From Clostridia bacterium (lineage in GTDB: Bacteria; Bacillota; Clostridia; TANB77; CAG-508): a DNA stretch of 64,000 bases. The first letter of the stretch is position 1, and each line of letters opens with the position of its first letter. This document shows positions 21,595-31,219 of this stretch, piece by piece. The notes under the pieces are model-generated. The model was not told the origin of the DNA. It did not search any database and saw only the letters and a program-made list of their open reading frames with translations. The position numbers were made by a program, and so were the translations under genes. The stretch is taken from contig JAAWKA010000004.1 in assembly GCA_022797145.1 (NCBI GenBank), forward strand, positions 30,881 to 94,880, read 5' to 3'.

Positions 21595-21674
21595 TTGATT
21601 TTATTGTTATTTAGTAGTATAATTATATTATAGAAACTTGTAAACACGTTTTTTTTACTAAAGGGGGTAATGTT

Positions 21675-21905
21675 ATGGCACAAGGAATAAAATCTCAAAA
21701 TCACACACATGGCACACCAACTTATAGACGTATTATACAATGCTCAGAAGATTCAAGACAAAGGCAGAAAGATAAGATTGATCTTGAAAATTTTAAGAAA
21801 CAACGTCTTTCACAAAAATCTACTGAAGATATTTTTGAAGAAGCAGATAAAGTTTGTGCTAGTATTGATAAAATTCTGTCTTCCCCTAAAAAAACATTAG
21901 AGTAG
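21675..21905 (+). CDS. Small conserved-looking hypothetical protein
   Basis: 76 aa, SD aaaggggg upstream of ATG, followed by a terminator. Confidence 0.6.
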   Translation: MAQGIKSQNHTHGTPTYRRIIQCSEDSRQRQKDKIDLENFKKQRLSQKSTEDIFEEADKVCASIDKILSSPKKTLE

Positions 21906-21930
21906 CCTTCTGGCTACTCTATCTTTTATT
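21899..21930 (+). terminator. Intrinsic terminator
   Basis: agagtagcc-ttct-ggctactct perfect 9-bp stem then T-rich tract. Confidence 0.85.
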
Positions 21931-21941
21931 TTTTATTTATA

Positions 21942-23384
21942 TTAATATTGCCTTCCCCAAACAACCATACATTTTGCTTCTTTTCCACAGCAAACACATT
22001 TATCTCCAATATGTTCCTGCTCAAATGGTATGCATCTTGAGTGTGCTCCTGTTAGTTCTTTTATTTTTTCTTCACATTCTATATTTTCACACCACATTGC
22101 TTTTATATATCCTTGATTTTCATTTATATTTTTTATAAATTCATCTAAATTATATGCTATTGTTGTTCTTTTTTCTCTATTTTCTTTACATTCGTTATAC
22201 ATATTTTTTTGTATATCTTCAAAAATCTGTTCTAACTTATCTTTTATTTCTTCTAAATTTATATTTTCTTTTTGTAATGTATCTCTTCTTACTATAGTAC
22301 ATACATTGTTTTGTATATCTCGTGGTCCTATTTCTATTCTTACTGGTACTCCTTTCATTTCCCAGTCATTAAATTTATATCCTGGTGTATAGTTTTGTCT
22401 TAAATCTATTTCCATACGATATTTTTCATTTAATTCATTATATAGCTGTTGAGCTTTTTGTTCCACTCCTTCTTTATTAATTGCAATAGGAACAATAACA
22501 GCTTGAATTGGTGCAAGTTTTGGTGGTAATTTTAATCCTCTATTATCACCATGTGCCATAATAACAGCTCCTATTAATCTTGTACTAATTCCCCAAGATG
22601 TTTGGTATGCATATTCTTCTTTTCCTTCTCTATTTTGAAATTTTACATCAAATGGTTTAGTGAAGTTTTGTCCAAAGTAATGTGAAGTCCCTGCTTGTAT
22701 TGCTCTTCCATCATGCATTAATGTTTCTACTGTATAAGTTTTTTCTGCTCCTGCAAATTGTTCTTTTTTTGTTTTTTTTCCTCTTAATACTGGTATGGCA
22801 AGTAATTCTTCAATTACTTGTGTGTATATATCTAGCATTTCTAAAGTTCTTTTTTCTGCTTCTTCTTGTGTTTCATGTATTGTATGCCCTTCTTGCCATA
22901 AAAATTCTCTAGAACGTAAAAATGGTCTTGTTTCTTTTTCCCACCTTAGCACATTACACCATTGATTATATACCATAGGCAAATCTCTCCAAGATGTTAA
23001 CCATTTTGAATATAATGTTGAAAACATTGTTTCTGAAGTTGGTCGAATACATAATTTCTCTTCTAATTCCTGTTCTCCTCCCATAGTTACCCAAGCTACT
23101 TCTGGTGCAAATCCTTCTACATGCTCTTTTTCTTTATTTAATAATTTTTCTGATATTAATAATGGAAAATATACATTCTTCACTCCTGATTTTTTAAATT
23201 TTTCATCTGTATATTTTTGTATATTCTCCCATATTGCATATCCATATGGCTTTATTGCAATACATCCTTTTGTTTGTGTATAATCTGCAAGTTCTGCTTT
23301 TCTTACAATATCTGTATACCATTTTGTAAAATCTTCTTCTATATTTGTTATTTCTTTAACATAATTCCCCTCTTTATTATCCAT
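21942..23384 (-). CDS. proS: Prolyl-tRNA synthetase, archaeal/eukaryotic-like type
   Basis: 480 aa; 'EDFTKWYTDIVRKAELADYTQTKGCIAIKPYGYAIWENIQKYTDEKFKKSGVKNVYFPLLI', C-terminal Zn-binding/tyrosine-ended domain. Confidence 0.96.
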   Translation of the reverse strand: MDNKEGNYVKEITNIEEDFTKWYTDIVRKAELADYTQTKGCIAIKPYGYAIWENIQKYTDEKFKKSGVKNVYFPLLISEKLLNKEKEHVEGFAPEVAWVTMGGEQELEEKLCIRPTSETMFSTLYSKWLTSWRDLPMVYNQWCNVLRWEKETRPFLRSREFLWQEGHTIHETQEEAEKRTLEMLDIYTQVIEELLAIPVLRGKKTKKEQFAGAEKTYTVETLMHDGRAIQAGTSHYFGQNFTKPFDVKFQNREGKEEYAYQTSWGISTRLIGAVIMAHGDNRGLKLPPKLAPIQAVIVPIAINKEGVEQKAQQLYNELNEKYRMEIDLRQNYTPGYKFNDWEMKGVPVRIEIGPRDIQNNVCTIVRRDTLQKENINLEEIKDKLEQIFEDIQKNMYNECKENREKRTTIAYNLDEFIKNINENQGYIKAMWCENIECEEKIKELTGAHSRCIPFEQEHIGDKCVCCGKEAKCMVVWGRQY

Positions 23385-23414
23385 GTTTTCTAAAACCTCT
23401 CTTTTACTTATATT

Positions 23415-24023
23415 TTATTCTTTTTGATCTGCTTCTTCCTCCCTTTCGGGATTTTTGTCTTTATTTTCTTCTAATATGTCATCTATCACAATTTGTTGAT
23501 TTTCATCTATTTTGTATTTTGGTAAGTCTGGAAGTTCTTCTAAAGACGAATATCCAAACATTTTTAAAAATTCCTTTGTCGTTTTATATATTGTTGGCCT
23601 TCCTGGTGCCTCAAGTCTTCCTACTTCTTCTATCAAATTATATTCTAATAATTTATATATACTTGCATCTGAATTTACTCCTCTTATTGCCTCTATTTCT
23701 GCTCTTGTTATCTCTGGATTATATGCAATAATTGATAATGTTTCTAAAGCTGCATTAGAAAGATTTGGTTTTGCTCTTTTATCTAATATAGGATAGATAT
23801 ATTCATAATACTCTTTTTTAGTACACATTTGGTATGCATCATCTACTTTTATAATTTCTATCGCTCTTTTTTGTTCTTCATATTCTAAAGTCATTTTGCT
23901 TATTATATTTATAATTTCTTCTTTATTTATTTCTATAGCTGATACTAATTCATTTATTTTCACTTCTCTTCCTGCTGCAAAAAGTATTGCTTCTATTATT
24001 GATTTTATTTTTTGAATATCCAT
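23415..24023 (-). CDS. scpB: Segregation and condensation protein B
   Basis: 'IKSIIEAILFAAGREVKINELVSAIEI...LSNAALETLSIIAYNPEITRAEIEAIRGVNSDASIYKLLEYNLIEEVGRLEAPGRPTIYKTT'. Confidence 0.96.
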   Translation of the reverse strand: MDIQKIKSIIEAILFAAGREVKINELVSAIEINKEEIINIISKMTLEYEEQKRAIEIIKVDDAYQMCTKKEYYEYIYPILDKRAKPNLSNAALETLSIIAYNPEITRAEIEAIRGVNSDASIYKLLEYNLIEEVGRLEAPGRPTIYKTTKEFLKMFGYSSLEELPDLPKYKIDENQQIVIDDILEENKDKNPEREEEADQKE

Positions 24024-24147
24024 ATTTATTCCCTTTTTCTAAAAAATTTTCTTTTATTATTGCACTTTTTTCCTTTATTGTCAATGAATATTCTCCTTGC
24101 ACTTTATTTTGTTATATGTTATTATGAAGATAAAAGAGGTGAATTAT

Positions 24148-24294
24148 ATGAAGAATAAATCTAAGAATATAAAAATAGAAAAGGGGAATGGAAAAAATTT
24201 AAATATTTCACCAGTTCATGAACATCTTTCTATTGCAAAACCTAAAATTAAAGATTATAAAAATAAAAATATTATCATTCCTAAAGGTAAATAA
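24148..24294 (+). CDS. Short lysine-rich hypothetical protein
   Basis: Start refined to ATG 24148 with SD 'agaggtg'; MKNKSKNIKIEKGNGKNLNISPVHEHLSIAKPKIKDYKNKNIIIPKGK. Confidence 0.5.
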   Translation: MKNKSKNIKIEKGNGKNLNISPVHEHLSIAKPKIKDYKNKNIIIPKGK

Positions 24295-24420
24295 TTTATA
24301 AAACTTATATCTGGTATTCTAAATGTTATAATTTTATAATTTCATATTTACACATTATGTTAATTGTGTTATAATATTATAAAGTAACTTTTAGTAATAT
24401 ATAGAAAGGATTGTTGATAT

Positions 24421-24588
24421 ATGGAACTTATACAAATTTTACGGACAATTTATGTTTTCAACAATAGCAAATTTGCTATTCTAAAAGAAAAAACAGCTAA
24501 AGATTTAGTAATTACATTTAATTCATTGAATTTTGATGAATTAAAAGCCTTTTTACAAGAAAATAATTATGAGTTAAAAGTACCTTAA
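24421..24588 (+). CDS. Short hypothetical protein (55 aa) whose 3' end lies within a hairpin
   Basis: ATG preceded by 'agaaagga'; MELIQILRTIYVFNNSKFAILKEKTAKDLVITFNSLNFDELKAFLQENNYELKVP*. Confidence 0.5.
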   Translation: MELIQILRTIYVFNNSKFAILKEKTAKDLVITFNSLNFDELKAFLQENNYELKVP

Positions 24589-24612
24589 GGTGCTTTTAAC
24601 TCATAATTATTT
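24561..24612 (+). terminator. 24-bp hairpin overlapping ORF end (terminator or regulatory)
   Basis: aaataattatgagttaaaagtacc-ttaa-ggtgcttttaactcataattattt; single non-Watson-Crick (G.U) position. Confidence 0.7.
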
Positions 24613-24650
24613 ATACAATTAAAAATTTTTAAGTTTTAAGGGATAAAGAT

Positions 24651-24673
24651 TTCTCTAATATTAGTTTTTAGTT
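24651..24673 (+). repeat. 23-bp direct repeat copy 1
   Basis: ttctctaatattagtttttagtt, identical to 25651-25673. Confidence 0.9.
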
Positions 24674-24790
24674 GCTTGAATTTATATATTATGTATGCTA
24701 AACTATATATTGTAGGCTTGCATTTAACTTTATATATAACTTTTAGAAAATACTGCAATATAAACTACTAATATGAAAGTAGGTAATATT

Positions 24791-25324
24791 ATGAAAATAT
24801 TGATAGCAACAAAAAATTATGGAAAAATTGAAGGAGCCAAAAAGGCATTATTGAATTATTTTGATAATATAGATATTGAAGCAATACCAGTAGAGTCAAA
24901 TGTAAGTGAGCAACCAGTTAATAATGAAATATACATTGGAGCTAGAAATAGAGTTAAAAACTTAAAAAAATACTGTAAGTATAACAATATACAAGCAGAT
25001 TTATATTTAGCAATAGAAAGCGGAATTACTAATTTGCTTGGTAAATGGGTAATTACAAGTATTGCAATAATTGAAGATAATAATAATTTTGAAAGTTATG
25101 GTATAAGTCCCTCTTTTCCTGTTCCTGATAGATTTGTTAAAGATATAATAAATAATGACCTAAACCAAGTAATAAATAAAATCTATGGAAAAGATATTAA
25201 AAGACATAATAATCATGGAGCAATTGACTTATTAACACATGGAAAAATATCAAGAATAGATTTAACACAAATGGCTTTTATTATGGCTTTAACAAAATAT
25301 ATAAATCAAGATAATTGGAATTAG
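24791..25324 (+). CDS. Inosine/xanthosine triphosphatase-like protein (DUF84/YjjX family)
   Basis: 'MKILIATKNYGKIEGAKKALLNYFDNIDIEAIPVESNVSEQPVNNEIYIGARNRVKN...YLAIESGI'; track ORF begins at 24773. Confidence 0.85.
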   Translation: MKILIATKNYGKIEGAKKALLNYFDNIDIEAIPVESNVSEQPVNNEIYIGARNRVKNLKKYCKYNNIQADLYLAIESGITNLLGKWVITSIAIIEDNNNFESYGISPSFPVPDRFVKDIINNDLNQVINKIYGKDIKRHNNHGAIDLLTHGKISRIDLTQMAFIMALTKYINQDNWN

Positions 25325-25360
25325 ATTAGATAAATTACATTTTTATGTCATAATTTTAGT

Positions 25361-25645
25361 ATGATTATTAAATATAAAGGAGAAAAAATGATGTCCGACT
25401 TAACTTCATTAAAGAATATTGGAAAAGAAATGGAAAGAAAACTAAAGTCAATTGGTATCAATTCACCTGATGAATTAAAAAAAATTGGAAGTAAAGATGC
25501 TTTTTTTCGTTTAAAACTAAGATATCCTGAAATTTGCTTAGTTCATCTATATACCCTTCAAGGAGCTGTTGATGATATGGAATATAATCAGCTACCAGAA
25601 GAAATGAAAAAAGATTTAAAAAAATTTACAGACCAATGGAAATAA
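25361..25645 (+). CDS. TfoX C-terminal (helix-hairpin-helix) domain protein
   Basis: 'LTSLKNIGKEMERKLKSIGINSPDELKKIGSKDAFFRLKLRYPEICLVHLYTLQGAVDD'. Confidence 0.85.
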   Translation: MIIKYKGEKMMSDLTSLKNIGKEMERKLKSIGINSPDELKKIGSKDAFFRLKLRYPEICLVHLYTLQGAVDDMEYNQLPEEMKKDLKKFTDQWK

Positions 25646-25650
25646 TAGAA

Positions 25651-25673
25651 TTCTCTAATATTAGTTTTTAGTT
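25651..25673 (+). repeat. 23-bp direct repeat copy 2
   Basis: Identical to 24651-24673. Confidence 0.9.
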
Positions 25674-25854
25674 ACATATTAATGATTTTGAGGCTTGAAG
25701 AAAAGCAGACTATTTAAAATTAATTTATGCATTTTGTTTCTCCATTCCTTTATAAATACGACTTTATCCTAACATAATCATCTTTATTTTACAATAGCTG
25801 AGCTTCTATTTTTAATTACAATTCTAATTCTTTTTGCTTGTATTCAGCCTTAAT

Positions 25855-26283
25855 TTATTCCACTTCATTGTGTAAATTTGCATTATCAATTATTATTTTA
25901 TCTCTTTCTTTTTGATACTTTTCTTCTTCTATAACTTTTGTTTGTCTTGATAATTCCTTATGCAAATCTATATTATCTTTATACAAATTTTGAATTAAGT
26001 CATCTTTTGGTTTTATGATTTTTTCCAAAATCTTTTCTTCTCTTTTCTTTGATAACCTGTTAATATTAATGTCTGTAATATTAGGAATATTCGGTAATTC
26101 TAATTTTATATTTTTATATTTCTTTAGTGTATAATTAACTCTATGGGATTCTTCTTCTCCTATTCTTTTGAAGAAGTCATTATCTGATGTAATCATATAT
26201 TCACAAGCTATATTACTTACTGTTTTTATTTGTCCTTTCAAATCATATTTCTTTAAAATTTTATTAAATGAATAGTTTAGATG
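25855..26283 (-). pseudogene. Internally deleted MobV/Pre-type plasmid relaxase remnant
   Basis: Frame reads (stop)HLNYSFNKILKKYDLKGQIKTVSNIACEYMITSDNDFFKRIGEEESHRV...then coiled-coil C-terminus. 'HLNY' and 'ITSD.DFF..L.EE' match MobV N-terminal motifs; catalytic HxDExxPHxH segment missing. Confidence 0.7.
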
Positions 26284-26339
26284 TTATATTTTTAATTCAG
26301 CTAACATTCTGTAATTTATTATCTTCATTTTTCATATTT

Positions 26340-26397
26340 AAAATAAAAATAGATGTATATCTAACATTTGGGGTGAATTTACATCTATTTTTATTTT
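26340..26397. terminator. Terminator-like inverted repeat after ABC-F gene
   Basis: aaaataaaaatagatgta / tacatctatttttatttt, 18-bp stem with 22-nt loop. Confidence 0.65.
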
Positions 26398-26398
26398 A

Positions 26399-27883
26399 TT
26401 AATTAACTAACTTTATAACTTTTGTTGCCACATTTTTTATAAAAGCTTCATCATGTTCAACAAATATCATAGTAGGTTTATATCTAAATATGGCTTCCTC
26501 TATCTGAATTCTTGTTAAAATATCTATGTAATTAAGTGGCTCATCCCAAACATAAATATGGGCTTGTTCTGATATACTTCTTGCAATCAATACTTTTTTC
26601 TTTTGCCCTTCACTCATTTGTTCCATGTCTTTATTAAATTCTGTACTACTAATCCCCATTTTAGATAACATTGCTTTAAATATACCTTCATCAATTTTAT
26701 TTTCTTTTGAATATTCTTTTAATTTTCCTTTTAACTTACTTGTACTTTGTGATACATAAGAAATTTTTAAATCATTTGTAATCTTTAATTCTCCACTGTA
26801 CATTATCTCTTTTCCTATAATTAAATTTAATATACTTGTTTTTCCAACACCATTTTTACCAACAATTGCAACTCTATCTCCATCTCTTATTTCAAAAGAT
26901 ACTTTTTTAAATATAGGTCTATTATTATATTTAATTTGTAAGTTACTTCCTATTATTAGCGGATTTTTTTTACTTTCTAATGGGATTATTTTTAAATTTT
27001 CTTTTCTGTCTACATTATTTAATAAATTAGTTTTTTCATCAATATATTTTTCTATTCTCTTTTCCATAACTTTAGATTTTTTCATCATTTTAGCTGACTG
27101 ATGCCCTATATATCCCCTATCTAAACTTGAACCTGAGTTTGTAGTATTATATTTAGATTTTTCTATTTTATCTGACCATCTTGCTGTATTTTTTGATGCT
27201 ATTTCTAATCTTTTTATATCTTTTGTCAGTTTTTCATTTTGTATTAATTCAAAATTGTCTTGTTTATCTTTATTTTCTTGCCATGAAGAAAAATTTCCTT
27301 TTTGAATTTCTATATTAGTGTTATTTATGCTAATAATATGATCTACAACTTTATCTAAAAAGTTTCTATCATGAGATACTAAAATAAATCCTTTTTTCTT
27401 ATTTAAATATTCTACTAAATTATTTCTTGTATTAACATCTAAATGATTTGTAGGCTCATCAATAAGTAAGAAATTATTACTTTTTAAAAATAAACTTATT
27501 AGAAGTATTTTAATTTGTTCTCCACCACTTAGTAAAACAAATCTTTTATAAAGAATTTCTGTATCTGCATTTAATAGATTTAATTCTTTAATAATTTCCC
27601 AATCTTCTACATTAGGTGCTATCTCATTTACTATTTCTATTGTGAGTTTTTCTGTTTCATTTACTTCAAAAGGAAAATAATCAAATTGTACATTTTTTGA
27701 TATTTTTCCACTATATTGGTATTTTCCTAATAGCAGATTTAAAAAAGTAGTCTTTCCCTTTCCATTTCTTCCAATTAACCCTAATTTCCAGTCTGTATCT
27801 ATATTAAAAGTCACGTTTTCAAAGACATTGTTTAAATTTCCTTCATACCCAAAAGTTAAATTTTCTATACTTATTAAAGACAT
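26399..27883 (-). CDS. ABC-F ATPase, Lsa/CplR-like (possible antibiotic ribosome protection)
   Basis: Two ABC domains; 'DTDWKLGLIGRNGKGKTTFLNLLLGKYQYSGKI', 'LIDEPTNHLDVNTRNNLVEYLNKKKGFILVSHDRNFLDKVVDHI', 'YVWDEPLNYIDI...MIFVEHDEAFIK' closely resemble Lsa-type ARE ABC-F. Confidence 0.88.
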   Translation of the reverse strand: MSLISIENLTFGYEGNLNNVFENVTFNIDTDWKLGLIGRNGKGKTTFLNLLLGKYQYSGKISKNVQFDYFPFEVNETEKLTIEIVNEIAPNVEDWEIIKELNLLNADTEILYKRFVLLSGGEQIKILLISLFLKSNNFLLIDEPTNHLDVNTRNNLVEYLNKKKGFILVSHDRNFLDKVVDHIISINNTNIEIQKGNFSSWQENKDKQDNFELIQNEKLTKDIKRLEIASKNTARWSDKIEKSKYNTTNSGSSLDRGYIGHQSAKMMKKSKVMEKRIEKYIDEKTNLLNNVDRKENLKIIPLESKKNPLIIGSNLQIKYNNRPIFKKVSFEIRDGDRVAIVGKNGVGKTSILNLIIGKEIMYSGELKITNDLKISYVSQSTSKLKGKLKEYSKENKIDEGIFKAMLSKMGISSTEFNKDMEQMSEGQKKKVLIARSISEQAHIYVWDEPLNYIDILTRIQIEEAIFRYKPTMIFVEHDEAFIKNVATKVIKLVN

Positions 27884-28031
27884 TCTCTTCTCCTTTCTTA
27901 CAAATTGCTAATTTTTTATAAATATTTTAAAATTGACTATCTAATTTTTTTAATCATCTTTTATAAATTATATTATTTTTTTGTGCTACAAACAAGCATT
28001 ATTAGCTAAAATTAACAATACTTATAACAAT

Positions 28032-28066
28032 AGAATATCAAATTGCTAGATACAATTTGATATTCT
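28032..28066. other. Perfect 14-bp inverted repeat upstream of ABC-F gene
   Basis: agaatatcaaattg-ctagata-caatttgatattct; no T-run on either side. Confidence 0.85.
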
Positions 28067-28152
28067 ACCTTAAGTTTTAATATACATAATTTTACAATTA
28101 AAAGTTAGATATAAACTCATTTATTTACTTCTAACAGCATGACTACTATTTA

Positions 28153-28350
28153 TTAGTTGACTATATCTGATTTTCTAGGCATTACAATAGCAGCTATAAT
28201 ATAAGCAATTATTCCAGTTCCAGCACAAGCTGTAAATAAAATCCAAGCTAATCTAACTAAGGTAGGATCTATGTCAAAGTATTCTGCAATTCCTCCACAT
28301 ACTCCATCTAATTTTTTTCCTTGTTCTATTTTATATAATCTTTTTTTCAT
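28153..28350 (-). CDS. PspC domain protein
   Basis: 'KRLYKIEQGKKLDGVCGGIAEYFDIDPTLVRLAWILFTACAGTGIIAYIIAAIVMP'. Confidence 0.95.
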   Translation of the reverse strand: MKKRLYKIEQGKKLDGVCGGIAEYFDIDPTLVRLAWILFTACAGTGIIAYIIAAIVMPRKSDIVN

Positions 28351-28431
28351 AATCTCTTCCCTTTCTACAACTTAATATTTTTTGTTATTATAAAATACTT
28401 AGTAGCTAATGTACTTAATTACACATTTCAC

Positions 28432-28800
28432 TTAAATGTTTTTCAGCTTCTTGTGTTGATAAATGCTTCCACAAGATTTACAAGTAATTTCCATTTCATA
28501 GCTAGCAATTTTTTTATCTAATATCGTGATTAAAGGCTCATTATCTTTTGGACAGCAAAATCTGTTTTTTATAATAACTAATTGATTACTACAATTTTGG
28601 CCTATTTTACTATCTTCAAAATCTAATAATATACTCCCTATGCTACCACAATTACATTTATAGTTTAATTTTAATCTATCATAAGTCGAATAACATAAAT
28701 AGCCTATATTTTCATTACATTTATCACAATACATCCATCCACCATAATTGGTCGCTAATCTTGTATTTACTAATTCTTTACTTTTTAATACTCTTGCCAT
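28432..28800 (-). CDS. Hypothetical multi-zinc-ribbon protein
   Basis: 122 aa with CxxC pairs: CDKC, CNCG, CCPKD, CKSC. Confidence 0.65.
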   Translation of the reverse strand: MARVLKSKELVNTRLATNYGGWMYCDKCNENIGYLCYSTYDRLKLNYKCNCGSIGSILLDFEDSKIGQNCSNQLVIIKNRFCCPKDNEPLITILDKKIASYEMEITCKSCGSIYQHKKLKNI

Positions 28801-28991
28801 AACTTTATCTCCTTTGTCTATTCTAATCTAGCAATCACTTAATTCTTTAAGTACTTCTATCCATTTTCCTTTAATATTTGTGTTTTTAATATATCAATTA
28901 ACTTAAACATATTTTTAGTCCTAATTTATAATTTATCACAATAATTATAGCATAAAAGAATAGATAATTCAAACTATCTATCCTTTTACGT

Positions 28992-29525
28992 TTATTTTAT
29001 TCTTATAATATCTATATTGGGTTGTAGTAATTCAACTACTGTTCCAGAATTATTTTTTATTCTTAACACATCACCACTATTTGCTTTAATAATCACCGCA
29101 AAGTTTAAATTAACTGTCTGATAAGCATTTGTAACTGTTTGGCCAACAGTTGTACCATATACAGTTGCATTATTATGTTCTAAATAAACTGATAATGTTG
29201 CTTCTTTTCCTGTTGACGGTGGTTCATAAATAGTCGTATTAAATTGAACATAATAATTTCCCTCTTTGTTAATAATAAAATCTGAACTTCTCTCTAGATG
29301 TGTTATATCATTTTTTTCTATAACTCTATTGGTATCAAAGGTAATATATCCTTCAGCTTTCAAATTTTCAGGTGCATAATTAAAACTGTTTATATGTGCA
29401 GGATTATTGTTTGATACAATTATTGTTAAAGTAACATTCCATATTAATAATATTACAATCAGACTAATACTAATAGCAAAATAGCATATATTACATTTTT
29501 TTTCACAACAATACAATTTTTTCAC
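28992..29525 (-). CDS. Membrane-anchored protein with BclA C-terminal (C1q/TNF-like) jelly-roll domain
   Basis: N-terminal TM; 'FIINKEGNYYVQFNTTIYEPPSTGKEATLSVYLEHNNATVYGTTVGQTVTNAYQTVNLNFAVIIKANSGDVLRIKNNSG' resembles BclA-C domains. Confidence 0.7.
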   Translation of the reverse strand: MKKLYCCEKKCNICYFAISISLIVILLIWNVTLTIIVSNNNPAHINSFNYAPENLKAEGYITFDTNRVIEKNDITHLERSSDFIINKEGNYYVQFNTTIYEPPSTGKEATLSVYLEHNNATVYGTTVGQTVTNAYQTVNLNFAVIIKANSGDVLRIKNNSGTVVELLQPNIDIIRIK

Positions 29526-29595
29526 CTCTATTACATTATATGAAAAATTTGTAATTTATCTACTTCTATTCATACTCAAAATTGTAAATTTATTA

Positions 29596-30060
29596 TTATT
29601 TTTTATCTTTCCATTCATGATATAAAATATCTTTTAAAACTAACATACTGTCTAAATTATTAAAGTCATATTCTTTCTGTAATTTAACAAGCATTTCTCT
29701 AATTTTACTTGCATAGTCTTCTATATTTACTTGCTTTTGATATTTTGCAAGAATTGGGTATTTCTTACTCCAAGCATTTGTCCAATCAATTTTTTCTTCT
29801 TTTTCTTCATTAGTATTTTTAATCGCTTCTTCAATTTCTTTTAAGTCTATATCAAATTCTATTAAATCATCTAAAGATAAATTATATAGTTTTGATAATT
29901 TCTTTGCCTGATAAATATCTGGTACAGTTTCATCTGTTTCCCACTTTGAAATTGTCTGTCTACTTACACCCAATTTTTCAGCAACTGTCTCTTGTGATAA
30001 TCCAACCTTTTTTCTTGATTGAAATAAATTATTTCCTAAATCCATTCTATCCACCTCCAA
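29596..30060 (-). CDS. XRE-family transcriptional regulator
   Basis: HTH 'LFQSRKKVGLSQETVAEKLGVSRQTISKWETDETVPDIYQAKKLSKLYNLSLDDLI'. Confidence 0.92.
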   Translation of the reverse strand: MEVDRMDLGNNLFQSRKKVGLSQETVAEKLGVSRQTISKWETDETVPDIYQAKKLSKLYNLSLDDLIEFDIDLKEIEEAIKNTNEEKEEKIDWTNAWSKKYPILAKYQKQVNIEDYASKIREMLVKLQKEYDFNNLDSMLVLKDILYHEWKDKK

Positions 30061-30266
30061 ATTAAGTGTATAACATTAATAAATTTTTTTCTATCAATTA
30101 TACATTACAAGTATTCTATCTTTATTAACATTTTTAACTCTACATCTTGTAAGTTTGTCAATTAGTTAATTTTTCAAATGATTTTACATTTAGTATAGTA
30201 TTAGATACAAACTCCCCCTTATAAAAGTTAGCCTAATTATTAAATATGCAAAGGGTATTTTTTATT

Positions 30267-30968
30267 TCAATCATTAAAATTTTTTTGTTCAGTTATTATT
30301 GATTTTAATAACTCTACTAATTGACTTTGTGTTATATTATTTGTTTCAATGCTAAAATATATATCATCTAACTTAAAAATTGCTATGTAATCTTTTTTAT
30401 ATTGTAATATTTTTATTTCCACATCTCCTATTTTTGAAGTTTTTACATTCGTGTCTAAATAATTTTGAATTGGTAATTCTAATTCTGATAAACCTATTTT
30501 TATATTTTTTTCATTATCTTGTTTATACAAAACTACATAACCATATAAAATATCATAATTATCAATATTCACATTACTTTTTGTATATATTTTGTAACTA
30601 TCTGTTAGTTTAAATTCTTCAAGTTTAATGTTGTTTATAAAGTTAAATTTATATGGTAAATCATCTGATTTTATAGTTTTTATATCCAAATATGAGTTTA
30701 ATAATTTCCTTTCTTCAATTTCCTCTATCTTCAAATCTGTCTTTAAATTTTCTTCATTATATTTTTTATAATATTCACCTAGCTCAGCAATCACACAAGC
30801 TTTTTCATCTGTTTCATTGTTATTATAAAATATATTTGTTTTATTGACAATTATTATGATAGATATAAATAAAATCCCTAAAAAGATTAACCAATATATT
30901 ATTGTTTTATTGTTTATTATATTAAATTTTCTTTTAGTTGTCTTATCTTTTAAATTATTATTTTCCAT
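30267..30968 (-). CDS. Hypothetical single-TM protein, C-terminus reminiscent of anti-sigma-associated DUF4367-like domains
   Basis: 233 aa; TM near residues 24-43; 'ILQYKKDYIAIFKLDDIYFSIETNNITQSQLVELLKSII'. Confidence 0.6.
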   Translation of the reverse strand: MENNNLKDKTTKRKFNIINNKTIIYWLIFLGILFISIIIIVNKTNIFYNNNETDEKACVIAELGEYYKKYNEENLKTDLKIEEIEERKLLNSYLDIKTIKSDDLPYKFNFINNIKLEEFKLTDSYKIYTKSNVNIDNYDILYGYVVLYKQDNEKNIKIGLSELELPIQNYLDTNVKTSKIGDVEIKILQYKKDYIAIFKLDDIYFSIETNNITQSQLVELLKSIITEQKNFND

Positions 30969-31219
30969 AATACTTCCCCCATTTTCTAATTCTATATTAT
31001 TGCTTATTAGCTATTCTTAATACTTGTGTATTATCTTTAATTATATAATAACATTTTTTTATAAAAAATTTCTACTATATTACAAAATTTTTATAATATA
31101 AAAAGTATTATTTCATCATTACTTAAAAGTATTTTGCATATAATTATTTGATAATTGCTTACTTTTATGTTAATATAATTAAATGCATTACATAAAAAAT
31201 TTGTAGGAGGAATATAAAA

